DNA from: Gammaproteobacteria bacterium
Lineage (GTDB): Bacteria; Pseudomonadota; Gammaproteobacteria; Steroidobacterales; Steroidobacteraceae
Assembly (NCBI GenBank): GCA_021323735.1
Contig: JAJPKM010000041.1
Location: 1-64,000 of the forward strand
Direction: 5' to 3'
DNA length: 64,000 bases
The notes under the pieces are model-generated. The model saw nothing but the letters and a program-made list of their open reading frames with translations. It was not told the origin of the DNA and searched no databases. This document shows, one piece after another, positions 27,845 to 37,702 of the stretch. The number at the start of each line of letters is the position of its first letter. Position 1 is the first letter of the stretch. Made by a program: the position numbers and the translations under genes.

Positions 27845-27879
27845 TCGCGACCTAAAGGCGCAATTCCCGCTCTAGCACG

Positions 27880-28971
27880 CTATTCGTGAATGACTGATTT
27901 ATTGCGACCGTTGGCCTTGGCCTCGTACATATTTCGATCGGCAATGGCGACCAGATCGAGCAGCCCGCCTTCCTCGGTGGGCACGGTCACGGCTCCGCCC
28001 ATGCTCAAGGTCACGTAGGGCGTGACCATGGAGCCGTCGGCCTCGATTTTTAGATCCTGAACCGCCAGGCGTAGTCGTTCGCCGACGGCCTCAAGAGCAT
28101 TGGTTTTTATCCCGGGCATTACCACGGCGAATTCGTCTCCGCCATAACGCGCCGGCAAGTCCTCCGGGCGCCTGCAGCAGCCGCGGATCACCTCTCCAAT
28201 TCGCCTCAGCAACTCGTCTCCCGCCGGATGCCCGTTGGTGTCATTGTAGGCCTTGAACTTGTCCACATCGATCAGCAGCAGCCCGAACGATGTCCGTTCG
28301 CGCAGGGCGCGACGCCACTCCGTCGAAGCATACTCGTCGAAGCGGCGGCGGTTGTTGAGACCGGTCAGGCCATCCATGCTCGACAGCCTTTGCAGCTCGA
28401 TGTTGGCCGCCATCAATTCGCGTTGACTTTCGTGCAGCGCCGCGTAGGCAGCATCGCGCTGACGGCGGCTGAGATATGCCTGTGAATGGTAGCGAATTCG
28501 CGCGATCAACTCGATCTTGTCCGGCAGCTTCACGACATAGTCATTTGCGCCGACGGCGAACGCATCTTGTTTCGTCGTGGGGTCTTCGCGGCTCGATAGA
28601 ACGATGATCGGGGTATTTCGCAGCGCTTCACGGGCGCGATACTCACGCACCAGCGTCAGCCCCTCCACGCCCGGCATGACGAGGTCCTGCAAAATGACAG
28701 TCGGCTCAATGCGCTCGGCAGTCATGAGGGCCGCGCCGGACTCAGAGCAATAGTGAAATACGATGTCCTTTTCGTCCGCCAGAGCGCGGCGCACCATCTC
28801 ACCGATCATCAATTGATCGTCGACCAACAGAACGACGCAACTCGAGTCATCGAAGAAGCGCTGTTTGAATCCGTCGGCTGCCCGACGCAATCGGATCGTC
28901 GCATCCGAGGAGGTGCGTTCAGGCACCGGGTTAATTGCCGGGGGAGAAGTTTGAGGGTGATTCGTGGTCAT
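27880..28971 (-). CDS. wspR: WspR response regulator / diguanylate cyclase
   Basis: 363 aa from the ATG at 28971 (AGGAAGG site five bases upstream; a GTG at 28977 is the alternative). Receiver domain with LLVDDQLMIGEMV and phospho-Asp in VILQDLVMPG, a coiled linker, and a GGDEF domain with intact RYGGDEF. The product-inhibition site RPED stands exactly five residues before GGDEF, so c-di-GMP feedback is expected. In the Wsp system the kinase WspE phosphorylates WspR, which clusters and synthesises c-di-GMP to favour biofilm. Last gene of the leftward wspABCDEFR operon. Confidence 0.95.
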   Translation of the reverse strand: MTTNHPQTSPPAINPVPERTSSDATIRLRRAADGFKQRFFDDSSCVVLLVDDQLMIGEMVRRALADEKDIVFHYCSESGAALMTAERIEPTVILQDLVMPGVEGLTLVREYRAREALRNTPIIVLSSREDPTTKQDAFAVGANDYVVKLPDKIELIARIRYHSQAYLSRRQRDAAYAALHESQRELMAANIELQRLSSMDGLTGLNNRRRFDEYASTEWRRALRERTSFGLLLIDVDKFKAYNDTNGHPAGDELLRRIGEVIRGCCRRPEDLPARYGGDEFAVVMPGIKTNALEAVGERLRLAVQDLKIEADGSMVTPYVTLSMGGAVTVPTEEGGLLDLVAIADRNMYEAKANGRNKSVIHE

Positions 28972-28982
28972 GCGCACCTTCC

Positions 28983-29570
28983 TCAGGTCTTGTGCCTGAA
29001 CGTGTCGACCAGCCGCGGCGCGATGCGCTCGAGCGGCAGTATATCCACCGCGGCACCCAGGCTCGCGGCGGCCTTGGGCATGCCGTAGACCGTGCTCGTG
29101 GCCTGGTCCTGAGCGATGGTATAGTGGCCTTTGTCGCGCAGAGTCTTCAGTCCCTGCGCCCCATCCCGGCCCATGCCGGTGAGCAATACACCCACTGCCT
29201 CACCCGCCCAATGTGTACAGACACTGGCGAAGAAGACATCCACCGACGGCCGGTATGGTTGATCGCTCGGCTCGGACGTGTAACCGACGCGCACCGAGGA
29301 TATCAATCGCAGATGATCGTTGGTGGCAGCGAGCAGCACCGAACCCGGGATCGGACGATCGCCTTCCCTGGCCGTCCGAACCGGCAATGCCGAATCACGG
29401 CTCAACCAGTTTGCCAAGCCTTCCGCGAATCGCGCGTCTACGTGCTGGACGATCACCACGGCGGCCGGGAAATCCTGCGGCAGGCCCGACAGAATCGCGG
29501 TCAGCGCCGCCGGCCCACCCGCAGAGGCACCGATGGCGACCAGCCGTTCGCCGCGAGTGATGATTGTCAC
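28983..29570 (-). CDS. wspF: WspF-position CheB methylesterase without receiver domain
   Basis: 195 aa, GTG start overlapping the wspE stop by 4 bp. It is only the CheB catalytic domain: nucleophile Ser16 in GASAGG, His43 in VQHVD, Asp136 in TGMGRDG, with spacing like that of CheB. It would demethylate or deamidate WspA. Canonical WspF carries an N-terminal receiver of about 120 residues that restrains the catalytic domain and is relieved by phosphorylation; here the ORF begins directly with the esterase. No receiver-coding remnant is seen before it because wspE occupies that space. Adaptation would have to be constitutive or controlled otherwise. Confidence 0.9.
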   Translation of the reverse strand: MTIITRGERLVAIGASAGGPAALTAILSGLPQDFPAAVVIVQHVDARFAEGLANWLSRDSALPVRTAREGDRPIPGSVLLAATNDHLRLISSVRVGYTSEPSDQPYRPSVDVFFASVCTHWAGEAVGVLLTGMGRDGAQGLKTLRDKGHYTIAQDQATSTVYGMPKAAASLGAAVDILPLERIAPRLVDTFRHKT

Positions 29571-31837
29571 GGCTGCCCCGCCCCGATCAGATCTACGACG
29601 GCATGCAACAGTGCCTCGTCGTGAAAGCTACCCTTAGCCAAATAGTAGTCAGCACCGGCGTCAAGACCGCGTCGCCGATCCTCCGGGCGGTCTTTGTAAG
29701 ACACGATCATCACCGGAAGCGACTTCACATGCGGATCCTTCTTGATCAGCGTTACCAACTCGATTCCATCCATGCGAGGCATGTCGATGTCCGTGATGAC
29801 CAGATCGAACTCGCCCGTACGCACGGCATTCCACCCGTCCATACCATCGACGGCCACCTCCACCTCAAAGCCGCCGTTGACCAGGAGCTTGCGTTCCAGC
29901 TCTCGCACGGTAAAAGAGTCCTCGACCACCAGGATGCGTTTGGGCTTGGCGCCCCGAGCGCCCGATGCAACGCGCACGACGCCGCTCAACCCGCCCGCGC
30001 CCGCCAGCTTCTCGATAGAGCGAATGATATCGTCGACATCCAAAATCAATGCGGGTGAACCATCTTCCATCAGCGCGCCCGCCGCCACATCTTTGATCTT
30101 TCCAAGTCTCGGATCGAGCGGATGTACGACCAGCTCGCGCTCGCCGAGAAATCGATCGACCATGAGGCCGTAAGAATGCGTGGCATCGCCGAGGACGATC
30201 ACCGCGACCGAGTCGGCCGCGTCCTGCGGCGGTTCGACGCCGAGAAGCTGGTGCGCCGTGACCAAACTTACCGAGCGCCCGTCTATATTGAAATGCGGTC
30301 TACCCTCGAGCGACCAAATATCTGCCGGTATGAGCTTGAGGGCGTGCCTTATATAAGCGAGGGGTACCGCATAGGCTTCCGCGCCCACCTCTACGAGCAG
30401 CGTTCTGGCTATCGACAGCGTCAGGGGCAGTTCCAGCTGAAACCGCGTACCCTGTCCTCGGCGCGTATGGATGCGAACGGTGCCGCGGATTCGCTTGAGT
30501 ACATTCTGCACGACATCGAGTCCGACTCCGCGGCCGGAGATATCGGTGACCGACTCCTTCATGGAGAATCCGGGCAGGAAGAGGAATTCCAGCAGTTCGG
30601 CGTCCGCCAACTTGGCCGCAGTCTCCGCATTCGAAAGCCCACGGTCGATGACAACGGCCCGAAGCCGCTCGAGATCGATGCCTCGACCGTCATCGCTGAC
30701 GGTCACCTGCAGCCGCCCGGCGCTGTGCCGCGCTTCGATGCTCAGCACGCCTTCCGCAGCCTTGCCGGCAGCAAGGCGTTCTTCCGGTGTCTCGATGCCG
30801 TGGTCCAAGGCGTTGCGCAACAAATGTCCAAGCGGTGCATCGAGCAACTCGAGAATGTTGCGGTCGACCTGGGTATCGTGACCGGCTATATCCAAGCGCA
30901 ATTGCTTCCCCAACTCGCGCGCGAGATCTCGCACCATGCGCGGAAAAGCCTGCATACCGTCCGCGAAGGGCCGCATATGGCAGGCCAGCACCCCATCGTA
31001 TAGGCGATGCGAAAGATGAGCCGCGCGTCGATCGAAGTTATCGACCTCCGCCAACCGCAGCGTTAGGAATTGCCGACAGTCGAGCGCCCGCTGCCGAACC
31101 TCGGCCAGGGCCGTCCGCGCCGAATCGTTCAGCCGCTGTTGCGGCAACTGCTGGTGCAGGCGATCCAGAGCACGATACAGTTCGTATTGAAGGTGCTTCA
31201 GCCGCAACAGGGAGTCCGCAATGGACTTGAAGCTTCGTGACTCCACCAGTGACTCGCCCGCCAACCCCAGCAGCCGATTCAGATTCTCGGCCGTGACTCT
31301 AAGCACCCGGGCCTGGTCTGCCTCATCCAGTTCATCGGCAACGGCCGTCTCGGGGAGACCCGCGTCTCGCGGTCCGCGAGGCGCTTCGGTGTTCGGCGGC
31401 TCGGCACCGAATGCGCGCACAACCGCCGGACTGGCGATGACGCCGCTCATTCCGTCGAGAAATGCCTGCATATCTTCGCGCCGTTGCGACTCCCATCGGT
31501 TCATGTCCTGTTCGGTGGTGCGCGACATTTGCTGCAGCAGATCCACACCACGCAACAGCTGATCGATATGCCCCTGTTGTAGGGTGATGCGGCCTTGCTG
31601 CGCGGCCACGAAACAGTCTTCCATCGCGTGTGTGACGCTCACGCCCGCACTCAAGCCGACGACCCGTGCGGCGCCCTTGAGCGAATGCGCCGCGCGCATG
31701 CAGCGTTCGAGCTGGTCCGCTGCTTGGGGGTCACGCTCGAGCGCCAATAGCCCCAGCGTCAAGGCCCGCGCTTGATCATCCGCTTCCATGCGAAAGAGGT
31801 CGAACATCGACGAGCGGCTAAGATCCTGGGAGCTCAT
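29567..31837 (-). CDS. wspE: WspE hybrid CheA-type histidine kinase
   Basis: 756 aa. HPt domain with phospho-His51 in AAHSLKGAARVVG, dimerisation and ATPase domains (NALDHGIETPEER, DDGRGID, GRGVGLDVV), a CheW-like regulatory domain (about 480-615), and a C-terminal receiver (about 632-750) with phospho-Asp about 681 in LVITDIDMPRMDG. WspE is driven by the WspA/B/D array and phosphorylates WspR. It starts with ATG overlapping the wspD stop by 4 bp (ATGA). Confidence 0.95.
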   Translation of the reverse strand: MSSQDLSRSSMFDLFRMEADDQARALTLGLLALERDPQAADQLERCMRAAHSLKGAARVVGLSAGVSVTHAMEDCFVAAQQGRITLQQGHIDQLLRGVDLLQQMSRTTEQDMNRWESQRREDMQAFLDGMSGVIASPAVVRAFGAEPPNTEAPRGPRDAGLPETAVADELDEADQARVLRVTAENLNRLLGLAGESLVESRSFKSIADSLLRLKHLQYELYRALDRLHQQLPQQRLNDSARTALAEVRQRALDCRQFLTLRLAEVDNFDRRAAHLSHRLYDGVLACHMRPFADGMQAFPRMVRDLARELGKQLRLDIAGHDTQVDRNILELLDAPLGHLLRNALDHGIETPEERLAAGKAAEGVLSIEARHSAGRLQVTVSDDGRGIDLERLRAVVIDRGLSNAETAAKLADAELLEFLFLPGFSMKESVTDISGRGVGLDVVQNVLKRIRGTVRIHTRRGQGTRFQLELPLTLSIARTLLVEVGAEAYAVPLAYIRHALKLIPADIWSLEGRPHFNIDGRSVSLVTAHQLLGVEPPQDAADSVAVIVLGDATHSYGLMVDRFLGERELVVHPLDPRLGKIKDVAAGALMEDGSPALILDVDDIIRSIEKLAGAGGLSGVVRVASGARGAKPKRILVVEDSFTVRELERKLLVNGGFEVEVAVDGMDGWNAVRTGEFDLVITDIDMPRMDGIELVTLIKKDPHVKSLPVMIVSYKDRPEDRRRGLDAGADYYLAKGSFHDEALLHAVVDLIGAGQP

Positions 31838-32538
31838 GCGAGCGCACGCTCAACTGCGTGGAACAGTTGTTGTTCATCGAGCAGACCGACTGTCTTGTCG
31901 CCCAGCGCGATCAATGCCCGAGTATGAACGATCTTCGCATGTACGATGGTCGCAGGAACGCGCTTGAGGTCCCGGGGACGCAACCGCTCCGTTCCCAGTA
32001 CTTCGTCGACCGGAAAGGCAACACTATTCCCCGTGCCTCGCGCAACCAATAGACGCCTCACGGCAGGGTGCCGCAATTGCGCCGGTGGCGGATCGGTCCG
32101 GGGGGTCACACCGAGGATGACCGCCAACGACACGCAGACCAGAAGCGCGCCACCGACATTTACCACGCCGAGCACCGCGCCATTGCGTCGATGGGGCAGC
32201 GGGTGAATTGGACGCGACTCGGCAACCTCCAGACACGCCGCCGTGCGAATGGCATGCCACTCCGCCTGCAGGCGAAAGACTATGACCGACTCCGTGTCCG
32301 CGCCGACCGCATACTCTGGCTCCGCTTGCGCCGGCCGGGCGAAGAACTCGGTGGCGCTCCGGCTGTAGCCGGCTGCCGGGGGTACGTCGAGTAGGGCGCG
32401 GGCGGCGTCGGCAAATATCGGGCAATGGCGGCAATGTATATGCCGCTCGAGCTCGGCGCACGATCGATCGCCGTGGACGCCGATGTGGTTCCAGCAGTCA
32501 TCCGGCGCGGACTTCAAGGTGTTCGTCGCGCTAGCCAC
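31834..32538 (-). CDS. wspD: WspD CheW-like coupling protein with Cys-rich N-terminus
   Basis: 234 aa from the GTG at 32538, chosen because GGAG lies eight bases upstream; this GTG overlaps the wspC stop by 8 bp (another GTG at 32559 is possible). The CheW domain (about 85-230) couples WspA to WspE. The N-terminal 35 residues carry CWNHIGV, SCAELERH and HCRHCPIF, four cysteines and several histidines in a WspD-type arrangement that could bind a metal; no function has been settled to my knowledge. Two CheW proteins (WspB and WspD) are usual in this operon. Confidence 0.92.
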   Translation of the reverse strand: MASATNTLKSAPDDCWNHIGVHGDRSCAELERHIHCRHCPIFADAARALLDVPPAAGYSRSATEFFARPAQAEPEYAVGADTESVIVFRLQAEWHAIRTAACLEVAESRPIHPLPHRRNGAVLGVVNVGGALLVCVSLAVILGVTPRTDPPPAQLRHPAVRRLLVARGTGNSVAFPVDEVLGTERLRPRDLKRVPATIVHAKIVHTRALIALGDKTVGLLDEQQLFHAVERALA

Positions 32539-33790
32539 GGCCCGTGCTCCTACCCTCACTCAGCCGGCGATTCGCTCGCTCGAGCAAGCGTTGCGCACCA
32601 AGGGCGTCGCCTTGTTTTTGGAGCGCCACGGCCAAGTGTGCCAACGCCTCGGAATGCTGCGGGTCCAAGTACAGCGCTTTGCGGTAGTGCTCGGCAGCTT
32701 CGCGTACCCGCCCCGCGGCATCATGTAACAGCCCGATGAGATGATGGGTCTCGGCCGACGGAGGTTCGCAGTCCGCATTCCGCTCGCAGTACTCCAGTGC
32801 CTCGACGAGCTTGCCCTGATTTGCGAGACGATGCGCCTGCTCCATCCAATGTTCGGCCACCGCGACATTCGCTGCCGGATTCGGCTTAGGTGGCGACGGT
32901 GAAATCGATGCCGACTTGCTCGGATGTGAACGATTCGTCCTTGTCAGAATGGCCGCGGGTGATCCCGTTCGCCTGGACCTGCGGTGCGGTCCCGGCTCGA
33001 CATTTCGACGAAAAGCGAACGCCAGCGGGATGCCGGCCGACGCCAGCCCATGATCCAACAGCAAACCTGCCTCCGATGGGCCGACGAACAATAGACCAGA
33101 CGGCGACAGCAGCCGTCCGAGCACCTCCACGGCACGGCACTGAGTCACACGGTCGAAATAGATCAGCACATTGCGGCAGAATATCGCGTCGTAGCCATGC
33201 GCACCGTGTAACCAGCCGGCGGACAATAGGTTGCCATGCCGAAACTGCACTTGCCGACGCACGGCGTCGCTCAATCGATAACCGCGTTCCGCCGCCTCGA
33301 AGTAGCGATCTCGAAAGCCGAGGTCGTTGCCACGAAACGAGTTCTTGCCATAGACACCCCGCTCCGCCCATCCGATGGCACGCGTACTGATATCGATGGC
33401 GTCAATGTGAAAACGCGATGACGGTAGACCGCCGTCAAGCAATGCCATCGCCACCGAGAACGGTTCTTCGCCGGTCGAGCACGGCAGGCTCAATATGCGC
33501 AGCGTTCCCTCCGCATGCGTCGCCAACCACTCTTCCCGCACCATGCGCACCAATGCTGCAAAGGCCTCGGAATCCCGAAAGAACCAAGTCTCCGGAATCA
33601 CGACCGCTTCGATCAGTTCCTGCAATTCCTGCTCGGCAGAAATCAGCCGCTCCCAATAGACCTGCACATCCTCGAGGCCCAGCGCGGCGAGCCGTCGGCG
33701 CACTGCACGCTCCACGGAGGCCACGCCGATCGACTCGGCGTCCAGTCCCATCTTCTCCTTCAGCAGCGCTGCGACTCTTGAGTAGACCAA
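32531..33790 (-). CDS. wspC: WspC CheR-type methyltransferase with TPR
   Basis: 419 aa from a TTG at 33790, preceded by a perfect AGGAG at five-base spacing; the open frame runs back to 33862, but that would lie far inside wspB. CheR N-terminal helical domain (about 1-60) and SAM-dependent methyltransferase core (LSLPCSTGEEPFSVAMAL, FCRNVLIYFD, GPSEAGLL), then a Pro/Ser/Asn-rich linker and TPR repeats (about 320-405). It methylates glutamates of WspA. The start overlaps the 3' end of wspB by 31 bp. Confidence 0.93.
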   Translation of the reverse strand: MVYSRVAALLKEKMGLDAESIGVASVERAVRRRLAALGLEDVQVYWERLISAEQELQELIEAVVIPETWFFRDSEAFAALVRMVREEWLATHAEGTLRILSLPCSTGEEPFSVAMALLDGGLPSSRFHIDAIDISTRAIGWAERGVYGKNSFRGNDLGFRDRYFEAAERGYRLSDAVRRQVQFRHGNLLSAGWLHGAHGYDAIFCRNVLIYFDRVTQCRAVEVLGRLLSPSGLLFVGPSEAGLLLDHGLASAGIPLAFAFRRNVEPGPHRRSRRTGSPAAILTRTNRSHPSKSASISPSPPKPNPAANVAVAEHWMEQAHRLANQGKLVEALEYCERNADCEPPSAETHHLIGLLHDAAGRVREAAEHYRKALYLDPQHSEALAHLAVALQKQGDALGAQRLLERANRRLSEGRSTGRG

Positions 33791-34236
33791 GCTTTCTCCT
33801 CGGCCTGACGGAACAGGACGCTGCTGATGGCCGGCGGCAGCAGTTTCTGCGCCTTGATCCAACGAACCAGACGGCCGCCGTCCTGGGTAATCGGTCCCAG
33901 GTAGGGCGCGGCCTCGCTGGCAATACCCGACTCGACGAAGCTCCCGGCATCACGACGCATGATCTCCGTCGCCCGTTCGGCGATCAGTCCGAGCAAATTC
34001 TCCTCATAACGCACCAAAATCAGGCGCGTGCTGATATGCGGCAGCGCCGGCCGGCCAAGCGTCAACTCGCAAAGATCGACCACGGGCACCGGCTTGCCGC
34101 GATAGCTGACAAGACCCGCAATCCCGGGCGGTGCCCGGGGCACGCGCGTGACTTCCAGCAGAGGCAGAATTTCCACGATCTGCGGTGCGTCGAGCGCATA
34201 GTCTTCCTCGCCGATTCGAAATTTCAGAAACAACAT
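33760..34236 (-). CDS. wspB: WspB CheW-like coupling protein
   Basis: 158 aa from the ATG at 34236 (CCGGAG site eight bases upstream; a GTG three codons earlier is less likely). A single CheW domain: FLKFRIGEEDYALD, VPRAPPGIAGLVSYRGKPVPVVDL, and ILVRYEENLLGLI. It joins WspA receptors to the kinase WspE. It starts 18 bp downstream of the wspA stop and overlaps wspC. Confidence 0.94.
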   Translation of the reverse strand: MLFLKFRIGEEDYALDAPQIVEILPLLEVTRVPRAPPGIAGLVSYRGKPVPVVDLCELTLGRPALPHISTRLILVRYEENLLGLIAERATEIMRRDAGSFVESGIASEAAPYLGPITQDGGRLVRWIKAQKLLPPAISSVLFRQAEEKAWSTQESQRC

Positions 34237-34254
34237 TGCCGACACTCCGGCGGT

Positions 34255-35877
34255 CTATAACTTGAATCGCGAGACACTGGCGTGCAGTCCGACGGAGACC
34301 TCCATCAGCCCGTCCGCGGCAGCGGCCGAATGGCGCAGCGACTCCACGGTCTGCTGTGCCGCTTCACTCAGCTGCGTAAGCGCTTGACTGATCTGTTCCG
34401 CACCGGTTGCCTGCGCCTGCATTCCTTCGTTGACCGACTCAACTCGGGGCGCCAAGGCCTGGACCTGTTGAATGATCTGAGACAGTTCCCCGCCGACGTG
34501 CTGCACATCCTGCATGCCGCGGCGAACCTCCTCGGAAAACTTATCCATGCCCATCACACCGGCCGTTACCGCCGCTTGGATTTCCTTCACCGTTTGTTCG
34601 ATGTCATAGGTTGCTACCGCGGTCTGGTCGGCGAGCCGGCGAATTTCCGAGGCCACCACGGCAAAGCCCCTGCCGTATTCGCCGGCCTTTTCCGCCTCGA
34701 TAGCCGCATTGAGCGACAGCAGATTGGTTTGATCGGCGACCTTCGTGATGGTGGTCACCACCTGGTTGATGTTGCCCGCTTTTTCGTTCAGCACGGTGAG
34801 CTTGGCGTTGATCGAGGCCGCCGCCTCCGTGACTTGGCGCATGGTCTCTTCCATACGCGACAAGCCGGCCTGGCCGCTGTTCGCCAGACTCGCCGCTTGC
34901 TCGGCAACCGCCGCGACCTCGTTCATGGTTTTGACCAACTCCCGAGAGGTGGCCGAGATTTCCTTGGAAGTCGCGCCAATCTCGGTAGTCGTCGCCGCGA
35001 TCTCGGTTGCGGTTGCCTGTTGTTCCTTGCCGGTGGCGGCGATCGCCGTCACCGATGAGTTGACTTGGGTGCCCGAGTTCTGCACCTCGCCGACGATCTT
35101 TGCAAGCCCCTGCATCATGTCCCTGAGCGCCGCCAGCAACTGCCCGGTCTCATCCTGGCTGTTGACGTCGATGTGGGCCGCAAGATCGCCGCCTGCAACC
35201 CGCCGCGCGGTCCGCAGCGCACGTTGCAGAGGCAACGTAATGCTGCGCGTGATCAGGTAGGCCAACGCGACACTGATGAGAGCGGCCAGAACGGCGATGA
35301 CGATGATCACCGACCGTGCGCTGGTATACCGATCCTTCACCTCATCGCGTTCCTTGCCGATCAGCGAGACTTGATAGTCTATGAGCGCGTAAATTTTATC
35401 GAGATACGTCAGTTGCTCGGGGCGCGCCTTCTCGATCAGCAGCTTCTTCGCCTCATCCAGTCGATTGGCCAGCACGAGCCGGATGAACTCATCCTCATCG
35501 AGCACGTAGATCGCGCGGGCTTCTTCGACATTCCTCAGCAGCTCTCTACCATGGTCCGAATCGACTTGCCGCTCCATGACATTCATCTCGTCAATGCGCT
35601 TTTTCTTCTGATCCTGGAGGCCGGCGATCTCTTCGGGAATCTTGTCGTGATCCAGGACGAATATGTTGCGCGTGTGCCGCGCCGATTCAAGAACCGAGAT
35701 GGCCCACTTGTGTGTGGTCACCACTTGCGGTACGCGCTCGTCGGCAAACTTGGAGAGCAACCTATCCTGGGAGTCCAACCGCGACACGGCGAGCGCGACG
35801 GTGCCGAGAACCGCGATCAAGACGACGGCAAATGCCAGCCCCAATCTCGTGCCGATCTTCAAGTGTCCAAGAAACAT
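34255..35877 (-). CDS. wspA: WspA methyl-accepting chemotaxis protein
   Basis: 540 aa receptor and first gene of the Wsp operon; AGGAGC precedes the ATG. Transmembrane segment 1 about 12-32, a periplasmic helical bundle (about 35-188), TM2 about 190-212, HAMP (about 213-265), then the cytoplasmic methylation helices and the signalling tip ([20 protein letters not shown]). WspA clusters laterally and responds to surface contact or envelope stress in pseudomonads. 249 bp separate it from the upstream M28 peptidase gene, leaving room for a promoter. Confidence 0.95.
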   Translation of the reverse strand: MFLGHLKIGTRLGLAFAVVLIAVLGTVALAVSRLDSQDRLLSKFADERVPQVVTTHKWAISVLESARHTRNIFVLDHDKIPEEIAGLQDQKKKRIDEMNVMERQVDSDHGRELLRNVEEARAIYVLDEDEFIRLVLANRLDEAKKLLIEKARPEQLTYLDKIYALIDYQVSLIGKERDEVKDRYTSARSVIIVIAVLAALISVALAYLITRSITLPLQRALRTARRVAGGDLAAHIDVNSQDETGQLLAALRDMMQGLAKIVGEVQNSGTQVNSSVTAIAATGKEQQATATEIAATTTEIGATSKEISATSRELVKTMNEVAAVAEQAASLANSGQAGLSRMEETMRQVTEAAASINAKLTVLNEKAGNINQVVTTITKVADQTNLLSLNAAIEAEKAGEYGRGFAVVASEIRRLADQTAVATYDIEQTVKEIQAAVTAGVMGMDKFSEEVRRGMQDVQHVGGELSQIIQQVQALAPRVESVNEGMQAQATGAEQISQALTQLSEAAQQTVESLRHSAAAADGLMEVSVGLHASVSRFKL

Positions 35878-36126
35878 CGTTTTGCTCCTTGCATGGCATC
35901 GCGCGCAGATACCGGACCGCCTCCTCTGCCGCGGAAAGCACCGGCAATTCCCAGCCGAGCCCTACTCACCTGCGCGCAATGTCTGAATTAAGGTAAATTA
36001 ACAGCGCGCATGCCGCACTGGCAGTGCATGAGTACCGAAACTCTGCCGGTGACTGTGATGTATTTCGCAGCAGCCCAGCGCCGCGACCGCTCTTGCCGCC
36101 GGCGCCCTGGATCTAGGACTGCGAGT

Positions 36127-37572
36127 TCAGGGTTTTGAAACCGGCAGCCTCGGCAAGGGTTCCGGCATGTCCGCGATGAAGTAGGCCATCATCGCCAGGA
36201 CGGCGACTTGCCGGCGAATATTGTCCGGATCGATCTTGTCGAGCGTATCGGCGGCGCTGTGGTGGAAATCGAAATAGGTCCTGGTGTCGACGATGGGCGC
36301 CAGAGTCGGCACACCGCCTGCATCCAACCATTTCACGTCGGACCCCCCCGGTTCGTCCCGGTGATCGAGCAGCGTGGCACCCATGGGCGTCAGGGCCTTG
36401 AGGAGCGGCTTGAACAGCGCCATGGACTCTGGATTTACGTGGGCGGAAACGCCCAGGGGACGCCCCGCACCATTGTCGGTTTCGATCGCCGCCACTTGCC
36501 TGGCCAAGGCGGCGCTGTTCAGCTTGAAGTACGCCTCGCCCCCGGCAGCGCCATTCTCCTCGCTCATCCACCCCACGAAGCGAATGGTCCGCCGGGCGTG
36601 CAATCCCAATGACTCGAGCAGGTGCACGGCTCCCATGGCGGAAGCGACGCCGGCCCCGTCGTCGATCGCGCCTTGCGCCAGATCCCAGGAATCCAGGTGG
36701 CCCGAGACGATCACGACTTCCTCGGGATGTTCACGTCCCACCCAATCGGCCATCACATTGTGACTTTCGACATCCGGCAACGATTGCGGCAGCAGCTTGA
36801 GCCGCAAAGTGACCGGACCTTCGGCGGCGAGGCGCGAGACCCACATGGCATCTTCGGCGCTCAGTGCGGCCGTCGGAATCTTCGCGACCTTTGGATCGTA
36901 GTCCATATGCCCCGTGTGAGGCAGGCGGTAGTTGGCTCCGCCCACGGTTCGAACCAGCGCCGCCGCGGCGCCGGCACGGGCCGCAGCGCTCGCACCCTGC
37001 GCGCGGTACACCACGCCCTGGCCGTAAGCGCTTCCCGAGCGGCCGTTCACCGCCAGTTCATCGTTGAAGGGCACGTCGAACAGCACGATCTTGCCGCGCG
37101 CGGCGGCCTCATGGCTACGCAATTCATCGAAACTATGGACCACCAGCACCTGCGCGGAGATACCCTGCGTCGGGGTTGCGACCGAGCCGCCCAGCGTCGT
37201 CAGGTGCAGTGTTTGGGTGACGCCGGCAGGGCGGCCCGGATAGTCGATGATCTCCGCCTGCTCATCGCCGCGGATCCAGTGCGGCACCTTGACCGGCTGC
37301 AGGGTCACGGCCAGGCTGCCGGCCTTAAGGGCGGCGGCGATTTGCTCGACCGCCGCTTCAGCTTGCCGCGAACCGCTGATGCGCGGGCCGATCTTGTCAC
37401 AGAGGTCGGCCAGGCGCTGATACGCCCACGCATCGCCCATACCAGCCGTGCGAATTCGATCCAATGTCGTTGCCACAGCGGCGTCGGACGCCTCATCGGC
37501 AAACACGCGGGAACTCAAGGTTGCACTGCACAGGATCAGGATGCCGAGCAGCACCGTTCGATGACTTGTCAT
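36127..37572 (-). CDS. secreted M28-family zinc metallopeptidase
   Basis: 481 aa with an N-terminal signal peptide (VLLGILILCSATLSSRVFA). A PA-like domain (about 115-240) is inserted before the M28 core. Zinc-ligand motifs are in place: SGHLDSWD, GAIDDGAG, SEENGAAG with the general-base Glu pair, ETDNG, and FDFHHSAADTLDKI. The family comprises aminopeptidases and carboxypeptidases (PSMA/Q-like, BrdA); substrate not inferable. Probably periplasmic or extracellular. It is divergent from the RND efflux operon with a 130-bp spacer. Confidence 0.92.
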   Translation of the reverse strand: MTSHRTVLLGILILCSATLSSRVFADEASDAAVATTLDRIRTAGMGDAWAYQRLADLCDKIGPRISGSRQAEAAVEQIAAALKAGSLAVTLQPVKVPHWIRGDEQAEIIDYPGRPAGVTQTLHLTTLGGSVATPTQGISAQVLVVHSFDELRSHEAAARGKIVLFDVPFNDELAVNGRSGSAYGQGVVYRAQGASAAARAGAAAALVRTVGGANYRLPHTGHMDYDPKVAKIPTAALSAEDAMWVSRLAAEGPVTLRLKLLPQSLPDVESHNVMADWVGREHPEEVVIVSGHLDSWDLAQGAIDDGAGVASAMGAVHLLESLGLHARRTIRFVGWMSEENGAAGGEAYFKLNSAALARQVAAIETDNGAGRPLGVSAHVNPESMALFKPLLKALTPMGATLLDHRDEPGGSDVKWLDAGGVPTLAPIVDTRTYFDFHHSAADTLDKIDPDNIRRQVAVLAMMAYFIADMPEPLPRLPVSKP

Positions 37573-37702
37573 AGGGTTTCGTGGCGGCGATAGGATGGGA
37601 TAGGGATGGGCATCGAACCATTAACGGGGGCACCGGCGAGATTAACTTATTTTAATATTTCAGCCACGCGCGTTTAATTGCCAGGAGCACAGCGTATGCG
37701 GC

